A DNA stretch of 64,000 nt from Streptomyces rishiriensis (GTDB taxonomy: Bacteria > Actinomycetota > Actinomycetes > Streptomycetales > Streptomycetaceae). Below the pieces are notes generated by a model that was not told where the DNA came from, made no database searches, and saw only the letters and a list, made by a program, of their open reading frames with translations. A program made the translations under genes and the position numbers. The stretch lies in contig NZ_JAUSWV010000002.1 in assembly GCF_030815485.1 (NCBI RefSeq), positions 1,364,001-1,428,000 on the forward strand, written 5' to 3'. Shown here one piece after another: positions 41,360 through 49,767 of this stretch (position 1 is its first letter; every line of letters starts with the position of its first letter).

Positions 41360-42217
41360 GTGACAGCACTCTTCGCCCTGACCACCAGCCTCCTGTGGGG
41401 ACTGGCCGACTTCGGCGGAGGCCTGCTGACGCGCCGCACGCCGGCGCTCACCGTGGTCGTGGTCTCGCAGTCGATCGCGGCCGCCGTCCTGGGGGCGGTC
41501 GTGGTCGCCACCGGAGGCTGGAGCGAGGCCGGTCCCCGCCTGTGGTGCGCGGTGGCCGCCGGGCTGGTGGGCCCGGTCGCCCTGTTCTCCTTCTACAAGG
41601 CGCTGGCGCTCGGCCCCATGGGAGTCGTCTCGCCCCTCGCCACCCTCAGCGTGGCCGTGCCGGTCTCCGTGGGGCTGATCCTCGGCGAGCGGCCCGGACT
41701 CCTCCAGGTGGTGGGTATCGCGGTCGCCGTGATCGGGGTCGTCCTGGCGGGCGGCCCGCAGCTGCGGGGCGCCCCGGTGCAGCGGCAGGCGGTCCTGCTC
41801 ACACTGGTCGCGGCGCTCGGCTTCGGCACGGTGTTCGTCCTGATCACCGAGGCGTCCACGACCGTCACCGGCCTGTTCCTCGCCCTGTTCGTGCAGCGCG
41901 TGACCAGCGTGGCTGCCGGCGGCGCGGCGCTGTACCCGGCCGTCCGGCGCGGGGCGCCCGCGCTTCCCGAGGGCGGACTGGCGCGCGCCTGGCTGCCGGC
42001 GTACGGATTCGTCGGGCTTGCCGACGTCGCCGCGAACGGCACCTACGCCGTCGCCGCCCAGCACGGCCCGGTCACGGTGGCCGCCGTGCTCGCCTCGCTC
42101 TACCCCGTGGTGACCGCCCTCGCCGCGCGCGGCTTCCTGCGGGAGCGGCTGCGCGCGGTCCAGGCGGCGGGCGCGGGACTGGCCCTGGTGGGCACGCTGC
42201 TGCTGGCGACCGGGTGA
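41360..42217 (+). CDS. EamA/DMT-family transporter
   Basis: A 285-residue ten-helix permease of two EamA repeats (LLWGLADFGGGLLTRR at the start, VVSPLATLSVAVPVSVGLILGERP closing the first, VAAVLASLYPVVTALAARGFLRERL closing the second). Likely exporter of an amino acid or metabolite. GAGGGA before the GTG at 41360 supports the start. It pairs with the divergent XRE-cupin regulator. Confidence 0.88.
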   Translation: MTALFALTTSLLWGLADFGGGLLTRRTPALTVVVVSQSIAAAVLGAVVVATGGWSEAGPRLWCAVAAGLVGPVALFSFYKALALGPMGVVSPLATLSVAVPVSVGLILGERPGLLQVVGIAVAVIGVVLAGGPQLRGAPVQRQAVLLTLVAALGFGTVFVLITEASTTVTGLFLALFVQRVTSVAAGGAALYPAVRRGAPALPEGGLARAWLPAYGFVGLADVAANGTYAVAAQHGPVTVAAVLASLYPVVTALAARGFLRERLRAVQAAGAGLALVGTLLLATG

Positions 42218-42218
42218 C

Positions 42219-42977
42219 CTACGGTTCCAGCCGGGCCAGGGCGGCCGCCGTCTCCTCGTCCAGTTCGGACAACGCGACGAGTTGGTCCGAGGTGACCCCG
42301 TCCGGGATCGGCACCGGCGCCGGGGTGCGCAGCGGCGGCTGCCAGCCCTCGGCGGGCGTCCAGCGCCGTACGACCCTGGCGGGCGCCCCCGCGACGACGG
42401 AGTGGTCGGGCACCGTGCCGCGCACCACCGCACCGGCCGCGACGACGACGTTCCGTCCGATCCGCGCACCCGGCAGGATCACCGCCCCCGTGCCGATCCA
42501 GCACCCCGGGCCGATCTCCACGGGCTCCATGCGGGGCCACTGTTTGCCGATGGGCTGGTGCGGATCGTCGTAGGAGTGGTTCGTGGACGTGACGTACACG
42601 TACGGACCGAAGTAGCAGTCGCTGCCGATGGTGACCGTGGTGTCGGCGATGACGTGGCTGCCCCGGCCGAGCACCACCCCGTCGCCGAGCCGCAGGATCG
42701 GGTCCGGGCCGAGGTCCAGGTCGGGCATCAGACCGGCGGTCAGGGTGACCTGCTCACCGACGATGCAGTGCGCGCCGAGGTGGATCCACGGTTCCCCGAA
42801 GACCGTGCCGAGCGGGAAGGCGAGCCGGGTCCCCCGGCCGATCGAGCCGAAGCGGAAACGTCCGGGGTGCTCGGCGGTGACGGAGCCCGTGCGCTGCACC
42901 CACGCCCAGCCCGCGTGGACGGCGCGCTGCACCAGTCGGCGCCGCCGTGATGAGAACGTGTTCCAGGGCTTCGGCAC
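42219..42977 (-). CDS. Hexapeptide-repeat (left-handed beta-helix) acyltransferase
   Basis: A 252-residue acyltransferase of the maltose/galactoside acetyltransferase-like group. Hexapeptide repeats run from about residue 45 to 190 (IHLGAHCIVGEQVTL, VVLGRGSHVIADTTVTIG, IGPGCWIGTGAVILPGARIG). The TSTNHSYDD loop holds the likely catalytic His. The substrate may be a cell-surface sugar. The start is GTG 42977 (PKPWNTFSSRRRR follows), a common N-terminus in relatives; ATG 43010 is an alternative. It starts 109 bases from the divergent gamma-carbonic anhydrase-like gene. Confidence 0.83.
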   Translation of the reverse strand: MPKPWNTFSSRRRRLVQRAVHAGWAWVQRTGSVTAEHPGRFRFGSIGRGTRLAFPLGTVFGEPWIHLGAHCIVGEQVTLTAGLMPDLDLGPDPILRLGDGVVLGRGSHVIADTTVTIGSDCYFGPYVYVTSTNHSYDDPHQPIGKQWPRMEPVEIGPGCWIGTGAVILPGARIGRNVVVAAGAVVRGTVPDHSVVAGAPARVVRRWTPAEGWQPPLRTPAPVPIPDGVTSDQLVALSELDEETAAALARLEP

Positions 42978-43086
42978 CCGCTCACCGTACTCAGCGCGCG
43001 CTGCGGTCATGCGCCCACGGCCCTGTGATCTTCGCCCCACCGGGTGGCGTACGGTACGAAAAGACGACCGACGCGAGGAGACGGTG

Positions 43087-43614
43087 ATGACGCACAAGGC
43101 GCTGATCGTGGGCATCGGCGGCAGGGAACCGAAGATCGACGCCGAGGCCTTCGTGGCGCCGACGGCCTCGGTGATCGGGGACGTGACGCTGGAGGCAGGC
43201 GCGAGCGTCTGGTACGGAGCCGTCGTACGGGGCGACGTGGAGCGGATCACCGTCCGCGCGAGCGCCAACATCCAGGACAACGTGACGCTGCACGCCGACC
43301 CCGGCTTCCCGGTGACGATCGGCGAGCGGGTGTCCGTCGGCCACAACGCCGTGGTGCACGGGGCGACCGTCGGGGACGACTGCCTGATCGGGATGGGGGC
43401 CACCGTGCTCAACGGGGCCGTGATCGGGGCGGGTTCCCTGGTCGCCGCGCAGGCGCTCGTGCCCCAGGGGATGGAGGTCCCGCCGGGATCGCTGGTCGCG
43501 GGGGTACCGGCCAAGGTCAGGCGGGAGCTGAGCGAGGAGGAACGGCAGGGCGTGACCCTGAACGGCACGCTCTACGCGGACCTGGCCAAGGCCCACGGCA
43601 AGGTTCACGAGTAG
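43087..43614 (+). CDS. Gamma-carbonic anhydrase-like hexapeptide protein
   Basis: A 175-residue left-handed beta-helix protein. NVTLHADPGFPVTIG and VSVGHNAVVHGATVG contribute the three zinc His of the gamma-class (LHAD and GHNAVVH), and RGDVERITV holds the conserved Arg/Asp. Many such proteins are single-domain PaaY/YrdA-type thioesterases or carbonic anhydrases. ATG 43087 has GAGGAG at 43075-43080. It ends 10 bases from the convergent DedA gene. Confidence 0.87.
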   Translation: MTHKALIVGIGGREPKIDAEAFVAPTASVIGDVTLEAGASVWYGAVVRGDVERITVRASANIQDNVTLHADPGFPVTIGERVSVGHNAVVHGATVGDDCLIGMGATVLNGAVIGAGSLVAAQALVPQGMEVPPGSLVAGVPAKVRRELSEEERQGVTLNGTLYADLAKAHGKVHE

Positions 43615-43624
43615 GGCGGCACGC

Positions 43625-44284
43625 CTACTCGGCTGCGGCGGGCACGGCCTCCGCCTCGGCCTCGGCCTCGTGTGCAGCGCTCTGCATCTTCTTCGCCTTG
43701 CGCTTGATGATCAGCATCGACGTCAGGCCGATCAGCACCGCCAGCACCAGGCCCAGGTACGAGAACTTCTTCAGCCAGGACTCCGCCACGACACCCACGT
43801 AGTAGATGACCGCCGTCGTGCCGCCCGCCCAGGCGATGCCGCCGAGGACGTTGGCGATGAGGAACTTCCAGTACGGCATGTGCAGCACGCCCGCGAGCGG
43901 GCCGGCGAAGATACGCAGCAGGGCGACGAACCGGCCGAAGAAGACCGCCCACATGCCCCACTTCTCGAAGGACCGCTCGGCGGTGGCGATATGACCCTCG
44001 CCGAAGTGCCTGGGGAACTTCGCGCCGAGCCAGGCGAGCAGCGGACGGCCGCCCTTGCGGCCGATGGCGTAGCCGATGGAGTCGCCGATCACGGCGCCCG
44101 CGGTGGCGCACGCGCCGAGGACGACGGGGTTGATGTCACCGTGCTGGGAGGACAGCAGAGCGGCCGAGACCAGGACGATCTCACCGGGCAGCGGGATGCC
44201 GAGGCTCTCGAGTCCGATGACCAGACCGACCACGGCGTAGACGGCGGCCGCGGGCACCGTGTCGAGCCATTCCTGCACGTGCAC
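43625..44284 (-). CDS. DedA-family membrane protein
   Basis: A 219-residue DedA/SNARE-associated protein with about five TM helices. Family motifs are GLESLGIPLPGEIVLVSAA, GRKGGRPLL and FGRFVALLRIFAGPLAG, whose Glu and Arg residues are needed for proton-driven lipid carrier transport in characterised members. It may flip undecaprenyl phosphate; uppP, which makes that lipid, is 16 kb away. A C-terminal cytoplasmic Ala/Glu tail follows KKMQSA. GGGAGGA supports the GTG start. Confidence 0.88.
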   Translation of the reverse strand: MHVQEWLDTVPAAAVYAVVGLVIGLESLGIPLPGEIVLVSAALLSSQHGDINPVVLGACATAGAVIGDSIGYAIGRKGGRPLLAWLGAKFPRHFGEGHIATAERSFEKWGMWAVFFGRFVALLRIFAGPLAGVLHMPYWKFLIANVLGGIAWAGGTTAVIYYVGVVAESWLKKFSYLGLVLAVLIGLTSMLIIKRKAKKMQSAAHEAEAEAEAVPAAAE

Positions 44285-44522
44285 CGCGGGTTCCTCCCGT
44301 TTGACGTCTCCGGGCAGCCTTGCCTTCCCCGGAAGCCTACCCGGTCGGCCGGACCCGCCCCGTGGCGTCGTGCAGCCCGCTGACCGAGGATCCGTGGGCG
44401 GGGCGCCTCATGACTACGGCGCCACGACGCGATCGCGGTGGCACAACACCACACCGTCCCCCCGTCATTCCCGAAGGGGCCCCGCCGCGGCCGTGAACCG
44501 CCGCTCCGGAAGAGAAGCAAGG

Positions 44523-44561
44523 GGAAGGAGGGGCCACCCCCCTCGGGCGGCCCCTCCTTCC
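44523..44561 (-). terminator. Hairpin after the ricin-lectin fusion gene
   Basis: GGAAGGAGGGGCC (44523-44535) pairs perfectly over 13 bp with GGCCCCTCCTTCC (44549-44561), 11 bases beyond the stop of the reverse-strand gene. The rest of the 288-base gap to the DedA start shows nothing else I can name. Confidence 0.75.
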
Positions 44562-44572
44562 GGTCTCCCGGC

Positions 44573-46480
44573 TCAGTGACCGAGGGAACCGGTCACGTCC
44601 GTGACGACGTTCCCCAGCGCGCCGGACACCTCGGCGGCCGCCGGCAACGCGTCGAGAAGCGTCGCGGGGACCGGGAGCCCGGCCGGGCCGGCCGGCGGAT
44701 CGCAGCACTGCACCTGGGCGACCCTCGTCTCGAACTCCGGCGCGGCCGGAGCCGTCTCGGCGGGCGTCGGCGCGGCGTCCGGGGCGGGGAGCCGGTCACC
44801 GCGCGGCGCCGGTCGGTCCGGGGAGCCGGGGGTGCCCGAGGCGGGCGGCTCCGTCGTGGCCCGTAGCTCCGGACCGGGTGCCCCCGGCTGCGGCTCGGCC
44901 GTGTCGAACACCCACCGCTGTCCGCCGGAACCGTCCCGCTCGGCGACGACCACGGCCGCACCCGGCTTGCCCGCGGCGCGCGCGACGACCAGGCCGTCGT
45001 CCCGCCGCAGCAGGAGTTCCCCGCGGACGGTCAGGTCGAAGAACGTCTCGCCGGCGTGCACCAGACAGCTGACCAGGGCGGTCGTCCGGTGCCCGGGGTC
45101 CGCGGCCAGGCAGAGCGTCGGGTCGGCCGCGCTGCGCAGCAGCCCGTCGTCCTGGTACGACCACTGCTGGGACGCGGCCTGTGAGCACTGCGCGAGGAGG
45201 ATCCCCGCAGCCGGCCGGGCCGGACCGCGCACGGCGTCGAGGCAGAGCCGCGTGTCCGGGCTGCGCAGCCTGCCGTGCGCGACCTCGGCGGACCGGGACG
45301 CGGAGGCGGTGGACGGGGAACCGGAGGGCGCGGGGTCGTCGCCGCCGGGCAGTTCCCGGGCGCCGGTGGCGGAGGTGCCGCTCCCGCCGGCGGGTGCGCC
45401 CCAGGTGGCCCCGGGCGCGGGGACACCGTTGTCATCGGTCCAGCCCCTGGCCACGAAGACGGTCGCGACCAGTGCGAGCGAGGTCAGACCCACGCCCACC
45501 AGCACGGCCTTGGGCCGTCTGCCCGGCAGGTCGAGCAGTCCCGCCGAGGTGGTGCGGTGCCGGCCGCCCGCGGCGGACGGGTGCCGGACGGCGGGCCCGA
45601 CCGGCGCCGCGGGCCCGGCCTGCGCGTCGGCGGAGGCCGGGCGGCCGGGACGCGAGTCGAGGTAGCGGCGGGCGCCCCAGCCCAGCACCGTCTCGGCGAG
45701 CAGCACGTCGAGACCGTCGTCGAAATGGCTGAGCTGTTCGGCCGCGTGCCGGCAGAAGCGGCAGTGCGCGAGATGCTGCCGGACATCGGGCAGCAGGGTT
45801 CCGCCGCGGCGCAGCGGAATGTCGAGGAGGCGGTTGTAGAAGCGGCATTCGCTCGTCGGCGCGAGTTCCCGGTGGGCGCGAACGCAGCCGGCCCGGAATT
45901 GTTCCCGCGCCTGTTCCAGGGCCGCCGCCGCGGAGAGGGCGTCCACGCCCGACAGACCGGCCGGTACGGATATGGGTTCCGCCTCCACCTCCACGTGCCA
46001 CAACAGGCATTGGGAGGCGGCGGGAAGCAACTGGAAAGAGCGCTCGGCGAGTTGCCGCCTTTCGGCGGTCACCGCCCGTGCGGCGCGCAGTCCGCGGCCG
46101 CCGACGGTTTTCCGCAGCTCCGGCAGAACGTCGGCCACCCCGTCGGCGCCGGCCCATTCCCGGACCGTCTCCCGTACGGCGACGAGGAGTCGGGGACGCA
46201 GGGCGCCGCCGGTGCGTCCGTCCGCGAGCCGGCCCAGCACGTCGTGGAACGCGGCGGCGGCCACCAGTCGCGCCGTGTCCTCGGTGCCGGCCAGGCAGAC
46301 GGTCGCGTAGTCGTGGGCGGCCCGCCAGTGACGGGCGAACAGCAGGGCGACGGCCCGGGCACGTGCGTCGTCATGGGCGGGCCGGTCGGCCAGCCGGGCG
46401 GCGAGCTGGGGATCGGAATCCCCGGGGATCCATCCGGGTCGGGGCGGGTGGGGCGGGCGTGGGGGGTTCGGGGATTGCAC
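44573..46480 (-). CDS. Sigma-factor-like/ZAS zinc-finger/TM/ricin B-lectin fusion protein
   Basis: A 635-residue membrane protein with an unusual order of parts. Residues 25-190 are helical and look like a degenerate ECF sigma factor (ARALLFARHWRAAHDYA-like region, then LPAASQCLLWHVEVEAEP). Residues about 225-265 hold HLAHCRFCRHAAEQL, the HxxxCxxC zinc motif of anti-sigma factors. A single TM helix (VLVGVGLTSLALVATVFVA, near 325) leads to a Ser/Gly linker and a ricin-type beta-trefoil (about 385-520: LRSPDTRLCLDAV, QWSYQDDGLL, CLAADPG, RWVFDTA). A Pro-rich tail ends in a short hydrophobic segment. GGAAGGAA supports GTG 46480. It may sense a carbohydrate outside and act on transcription inside; this is inference. 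Confidence 0.75.
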   Translation of the reverse strand: MQSPNPPRPPHPPRPGWIPGDSDPQLAARLADRPAHDDARARAVALLFARHWRAAHDYATVCLAGTEDTARLVAAAAFHDVLGRLADGRTGGALRPRLLVAVRETVREWAGADGVADVLPELRKTVGGRGLRAARAVTAERRQLAERSFQLLPAASQCLLWHVEVEAEPISVPAGLSGVDALSAAAALEQAREQFRAGCVRAHRELAPTSECRFYNRLLDIPLRRGGTLLPDVRQHLAHCRFCRHAAEQLSHFDDGLDVLLAETVLGWGARRYLDSRPGRPASADAQAGPAAPVGPAVRHPSAAGGRHRTTSAGLLDLPGRRPKAVLVGVGLTSLALVATVFVARGWTDDNGVPAPGATWGAPAGGSGTSATGARELPGGDDPAPSGSPSTASASRSAEVAHGRLRSPDTRLCLDAVRGPARPAAGILLAQCSQAASQQWSYQDDGLLRSAADPTLCLAADPGHRTTALVSCLVHAGETFFDLTVRGELLLRRDDGLVVARAAGKPGAAVVVAERDGSGGQRWVFDTAEPQPGAPGPELRATTEPPASGTPGSPDRPAPRGDRLPAPDAAPTPAETAPAAPEFETRVAQVQCCDPPAGPAGLPVPATLLDALPAAAEVSGALGNVVTDVTGSLGH

Positions 46481-46569
46481 GGAACCATTTCCTTCCAAGC
46501 CGGCGAACGGCACGGAAAAGCACGGTGTCGGAAAGCGGGTGCGTGATTGGTGCGTACCTTTGACCTGAC

Positions 46570-46631
46570 CAGGCACGTTGGCCTGATCCGGCCCATCCGT
46601 AAGGGGAGGCTCACCTTCGCACACGTGCCTG
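46570..46631. repeat. Long-range inverted repeat CAGGCACGT/ACGTGCCTG
   Basis: Exact 9-base arms at 46570-46578 and 46623-46631 flank 44 bases that should contain the promoter of the ricin-fusion gene or of a forward transcript. No other structure is evident. Confidence 0.4.
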
Positions 46632-46651
46632 ACAGGAAACAAGGAGTTCGA

Positions 46652-46886
46652 GTGACGCAAGTTCAAAGCGCGGGAATTTCAGATAAGTTACCGGCGGTAT
46701 CCGCACCCGTATTCGAAATCCAGCCGCACCATCCGACTCAACTCGTGGACGGGCAAAGCCGCATGACCCACCGAATCTCCCACTTCCGACGGCGTCGAGC
46801 CGGCCCCTCCGGCACAGGGACGGCCCACAGGAATCTCAGATGCGACTCCCGGGATACTCCCATCCGCGTGGGACACCCTGATCCGC
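46652..46886 (+). other. Possible small gene or remnant upstream of galU
   Basis: AAGGAG at 46641-46646 sits 5 bases before a GTG that opens a frame starting TQVQSAGISDKLPAVSAPVF. The DNA here is less GC-rich than its surroundings, has little third-position bias, and the frame runs without a stop into galU in another phase to 47587, so if translated it must end elsewhere or is a remnant. I recognise no family. The ribosome site and low GC argue that something is or was here. Confidence 0.25.
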
Positions 46887-47816
46887 ATGAACGTCCCCCA
46901 CTCCGCACCCCGTGTTCGCAAAGCGGTCGTCCCGGCCGCCGGTCTCGGCACCCGCTTCCTGCCCGCCACCAAGGCGACGCCGAAGGAGATGCTGCCGGTG
47001 GTCGACAAGCCGGCCATCCAGTACGTCGTCGAGGAGGCGGCCGCCGCCGGTCTCGACGACGTGCTGATGGTCACGGGCCGGCACAAGCGGGCCATCGAGG
47101 ACCACTTCGACCACGCCTTCGAGCTGGAACAGGCGCTCGCCGCCAAGGGGGACACCGTCCGGCTGGACGCGGTACGGGACCCGGCCCTGCTCGCCGACAT
47201 CCACCACATCCGGCAGGGAGACCCGCTGGGGCTCGGTCACGCGGTGCTCTGCGCCCGCAACCACGTCGGCGACCAGCCGTTCGCGGTGCTGCTCGGCGAC
47301 GACCTCATCGACCCGCGGGAGACCCTGCTCAGCATGATGCTCGACGTCCGCGACCGGTACGCCGGCAGCGTGGTCGCGCTGATGGAGGTCCCGCCGGAGC
47401 AGGTGCACCTCTACGGCTGCGCGGCAGTGGAGCCGTCCGGCGAGGACGGGGTGGTACGCGTCACCGGACTGGTGGAGAAGCCCGCGCGCGAGGACGCGCC
47501 CAGCCGGTACGCGGTCATCGGACGGTACGTCCTCGACCCGGCCGTCTTCGACGTCCTGGAGCACACCGCACCCGGCCGGGGCGGTGAGATCCAGCTCACC
47601 GACGCCCTCCAGGAACTCGCCGCGGGCGGCACGGTGCACGGTGTGATCTTCTCGGGCCGACGCTACGACACGGGCGACAAGGCGGACTATCTGCGCACGG
47701 TCGTCCGCCTGGCCTGCGACCGGCCCGACCTGGGGCCGGAGTTCGTCGCCTGGCTGAAGGAGTTCGTGGCGGGTCTGGAGGAGGGCGGCACGGACCGGGA
47801 ACGGCTGGCGGCCTGA
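46887..47816 (+). CDS. galU: UTP-glucose-1-phosphate uridylyltransferase
   Basis: GalU makes UDP-glucose from UTP and glucose 1-phosphate for glycans and trehalose. The 309-residue protein has the nucleotidyltransferase signature AAGLGTRFLPATKATPKEML (residues 18-37), VDKPAIQYVVEEA, and the sugar-phosphate motif GRRYDTGDKADYL. Length and motifs are normal for the bacterial family. There is no evident ribosome site. Confidence 0.94.
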   Translation: MNVPHSAPRVRKAVVPAAGLGTRFLPATKATPKEMLPVVDKPAIQYVVEEAAAAGLDDVLMVTGRHKRAIEDHFDHAFELEQALAAKGDTVRLDAVRDPALLADIHHIRQGDPLGLGHAVLCARNHVGDQPFAVLLGDDLIDPRETLLSMMLDVRDRYAGSVVALMEVPPEQVHLYGCAAVEPSGEDGVVRVTGLVEKPAREDAPSRYAVIGRYVLDPAVFDVLEHTAPGRGGEIQLTDALQELAAGGTVHGVIFSGRRYDTGDKADYLRTVVRLACDRPDLGPEFVAWLKEFVAGLEEGGTDRERLAA

Positions 47817-47844
47817 CCGCCGGGTGGCGCGTGCCGCAGCCCAG

Positions 47845-47871
47845 GGCCCCGGTGTCGCCGTGACCGGGGCC
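47845..47871. terminator. Hairpin between galU and the thioesterase
   Basis: GGCCCCGGT (47845-47853) and ACCGGGGCC (47863-47871) are a perfect 9-bp stem between convergent genes. Confidence 0.7.
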
Positions 47872-47901
47872 GTCGCCTTCGCGGGCTCGCCGGTCAGCCG
47901 G

Positions 47902-48354
47902 TCAGCTGTTGGGCCGCAGGGTCCAGGTCACCGTCATCTCACCGGTGACGGCCCCGTCGGCCCGGCGGATCTCGATCGAGACCGGGAACTCGGGCCGCTC
48001 CCCCGCGTCGAGCTGCGCGACGACCTCGGCGGCCGGACGGCCCAGCGTGGCGGTGGCGGTGACCGCGCCCATGGCCAGCTTGCGGTAGGCGATCTCGGCG
48101 CCCACGGCGAGCGGCACGGCGCGGGAGAGCTGGTCGCCGAACGCGGCGAGGACGATCGCACCGCTGGCGGACTCGCCGAGCGTGAACATCGCCCCGGCGT
48201 GCGGCCCGCCCACGTGGTTGTGGAACTCGCTCCGGTCGGGCAGGGCGACCACGGCCTTCTCCGGACCCGCCTCGAGGAATTCGAGGTTCAGGGTCCGGGC
48301 CATGGGCACCGTGGCGGCGAGCATCTCGCCGATGGACATCTGGTTCGTGCTCAT
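47902..48354 (-). CDS. Hotdog-fold thioesterase (PaaI/DUF4442 type)
   Basis: A 150-residue hotdog protein. EFHNHVGGPHAGAMFTLGES is the family motif with the HGG-like turn and catalytic acidic residue, and the C-terminal strand VSIEIRRADGAVTGEMTVTW closes the fold. It hydrolyses an acyl-CoA of unknown type. ATG 48354 is preferred; TAACAT 7 bases upstream suggests a leaderless message. Confidence 0.83.
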   Translation of the reverse strand: MSTNQMSIGEMLAATVPMARTLNLEFLEAGPEKAVVALPDRSEFHNHVGGPHAGAMFTLGESASGAIVLAAFGDQLSRAVPLAVGAEIAYRKLAMGAVTATATLGRPAAEVVAQLDAGERPEFPVSIEIRRADGAVTGEMTVTWTLRPNS

Positions 48355-48587
48355 GAACGAGATGTTACCTGCGAGTAGCTTCAGCTGGCCAGACCGGCGC
48401 CGTGATCGCCGCACGGCCTCACGGTCCCCCGGCATCGAGAAGGCTCGGCGACGACGTCACGGATGCCGCAATCCGGACGTTCAGGGGCACAGGTCTCCCG
48501 CCCCGGCCCTCCGGGTCCTGATTCGGTACGTCCCTGACAAGGGGCGGTGACCGAATCGTGTCCCGGACGGCACTAGGGTTTCTGGCC

Positions 48588-49628
48588 ATGTGGCCAGGAC
48601 AGCAGCCGCCCGGGGGAGAGCAGAACCCGCAGGCGCAGAACAATCCGTACCAGCAGCCGGGATACCAGCAGCCGAATCCGTATCAGCAGCCCGGCTACCA
48701 GCAACAGCCCGACCAGCAGCCCCATCCCTACGCGCAGCAACCGCAGTGGGGCGCCCCGGCGCCCGTGGGCGCGCCCACGCCTCCGCCCGGCGGAAGCGGC
48801 GGGGGCGGCGGCAACCGGACCAAGCTGGTCGCGATCGTCGCGGCCTCGGCCGTCGTCGTGGCCGCCGGTGTCACCGGGTTCCTGGTGCTGGGCGGCGACG
48901 ACGACAAGGCCGACGTGAGCGGGAGCAGCACGAGCCCCACCGCGTCCGGTTCCGCCTCGGCTTCCGCCTCCTCCTCGGCCGGCACGAGCGACAACCCGCG
49001 CGGCAACGAGACCGCGAAGGCGACCGTCGCCGGCTGGAAGGTCGTGGTGAACCCCAAGTGGGGCATCGCCTTCGACGTGCCGGCCGACTGGGAGGTCCAG
49101 TCGCCGGGGCTCAGCCAGGGCTTCGAGTGGGAGGACAAGGAACAGCCCGACGGCTACGACCAGATCCTGCAGGGGGGCACGGCCGAGCTCAAGTCGAAGT
49201 GGTGCTCCACGGACTCCGACAAGGACGGCAAGACCGAGGACACCGCGCTGGCCGTGGTCGGCAGCAAGGGCGCCGAGGGCGCCAAGTCGACCGACGAGAT
49301 CGCGATCAACACACCCGCCTGGTGGGTCTTCGGCGGCTACACCGAGCCGGACAAGAAGAGCCTGACCTTCGACAAGAAGGCCACCGCCTTCACGACCGCC
49401 TCCGGCATCGTGGGCAGTTACGCCTGGGCCCAGTCGACGAACACGCCCCAGAAGGGCAAGTGCGACAGCGACGGCAAGGCGATCACGTTCGGTTTCAAGA
49501 ACTCCAACGGCGACTACGTGTCGTGGAACCTGTACGGGGCCAAGGGCGTGAAGGACGAACTCCCGAAGGCCACGATCATGCAGATCCTCAGCACCGTACG
49601 GCTGAACGGGACACCGACGCAGAACTAG
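48588..49628 (+). CDS. Membrane-anchored extracytoplasmic protein with Pro/Gln-rich N-terminus
   Basis: A 346-residue protein whose first 80 residues are a cytoplasmic, low-complexity tail (NPYQQPGYQQPNPYQQPGYQ and similar, PQWGAPAPVG), followed by a single TM helix (LVAIVAASAVVVAAGVTGFL), an acidic DDDK patch, a Ser/Ala linker and a folded outside domain of about 210 residues with two Cys (KWCSTDSD and GKCDSDG). This matches many Streptomyces proteins of unknown function. The N-terminal tail could take part in membrane-less assembly, which is speculation. TAGGGT lies shortly before the ATG. Confidence 0.75.
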   Translation: MWPGQQPPGGEQNPQAQNNPYQQPGYQQPNPYQQPGYQQQPDQQPHPYAQQPQWGAPAPVGAPTPPPGGSGGGGGNRTKLVAIVAASAVVVAAGVTGFLVLGGDDDKADVSGSSTSPTASGSASASASSSAGTSDNPRGNETAKATVAGWKVVVNPKWGIAFDVPADWEVQSPGLSQGFEWEDKEQPDGYDQILQGGTAELKSKWCSTDSDKDGKTEDTALAVVGSKGAEGAKSTDEIAINTPAWWVFGGYTEPDKKSLTFDKKATAFTTASGIVGSYAWAQSTNTPQKGKCDSDGKAITFGFKNSNGDYVSWNLYGAKGVKDELPKATIMQILSTVRLNGTPTQN

Positions 49629-49641
49629 CCGCGTCCGGAAC

Positions 49642-49674
49642 ACCGGCCGGGCCGCCGCTCACCGGCCCGCCGGT
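49642..49674. terminator. Hairpin between the membrane protein and the spermidine-synthase-like gene
   Basis: ACCGGCCGGGCC and GGCCCGCCGGT pair over 11 bp with one bulged C. The genes on either side are convergent. Confidence 0.5.
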
Positions 49675-49767
49675 CACGCGCCGCGGCGCCCGCGTGCAAA
49701 CGGCCGGCCGGCGACCGGTCGGGCGGTTGCCGGCGGGCGCTCGCGGCGCCGGGGCGGTACCCGACGC

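Noticed and set aside
48582..48595. TGGCCATGTGGCCA palindrome over the start codon of the membrane protein as an operator
   Set aside because: TGGCCA is itself a palindrome and common in this DNA, so a paired occurrence is weak evidence.
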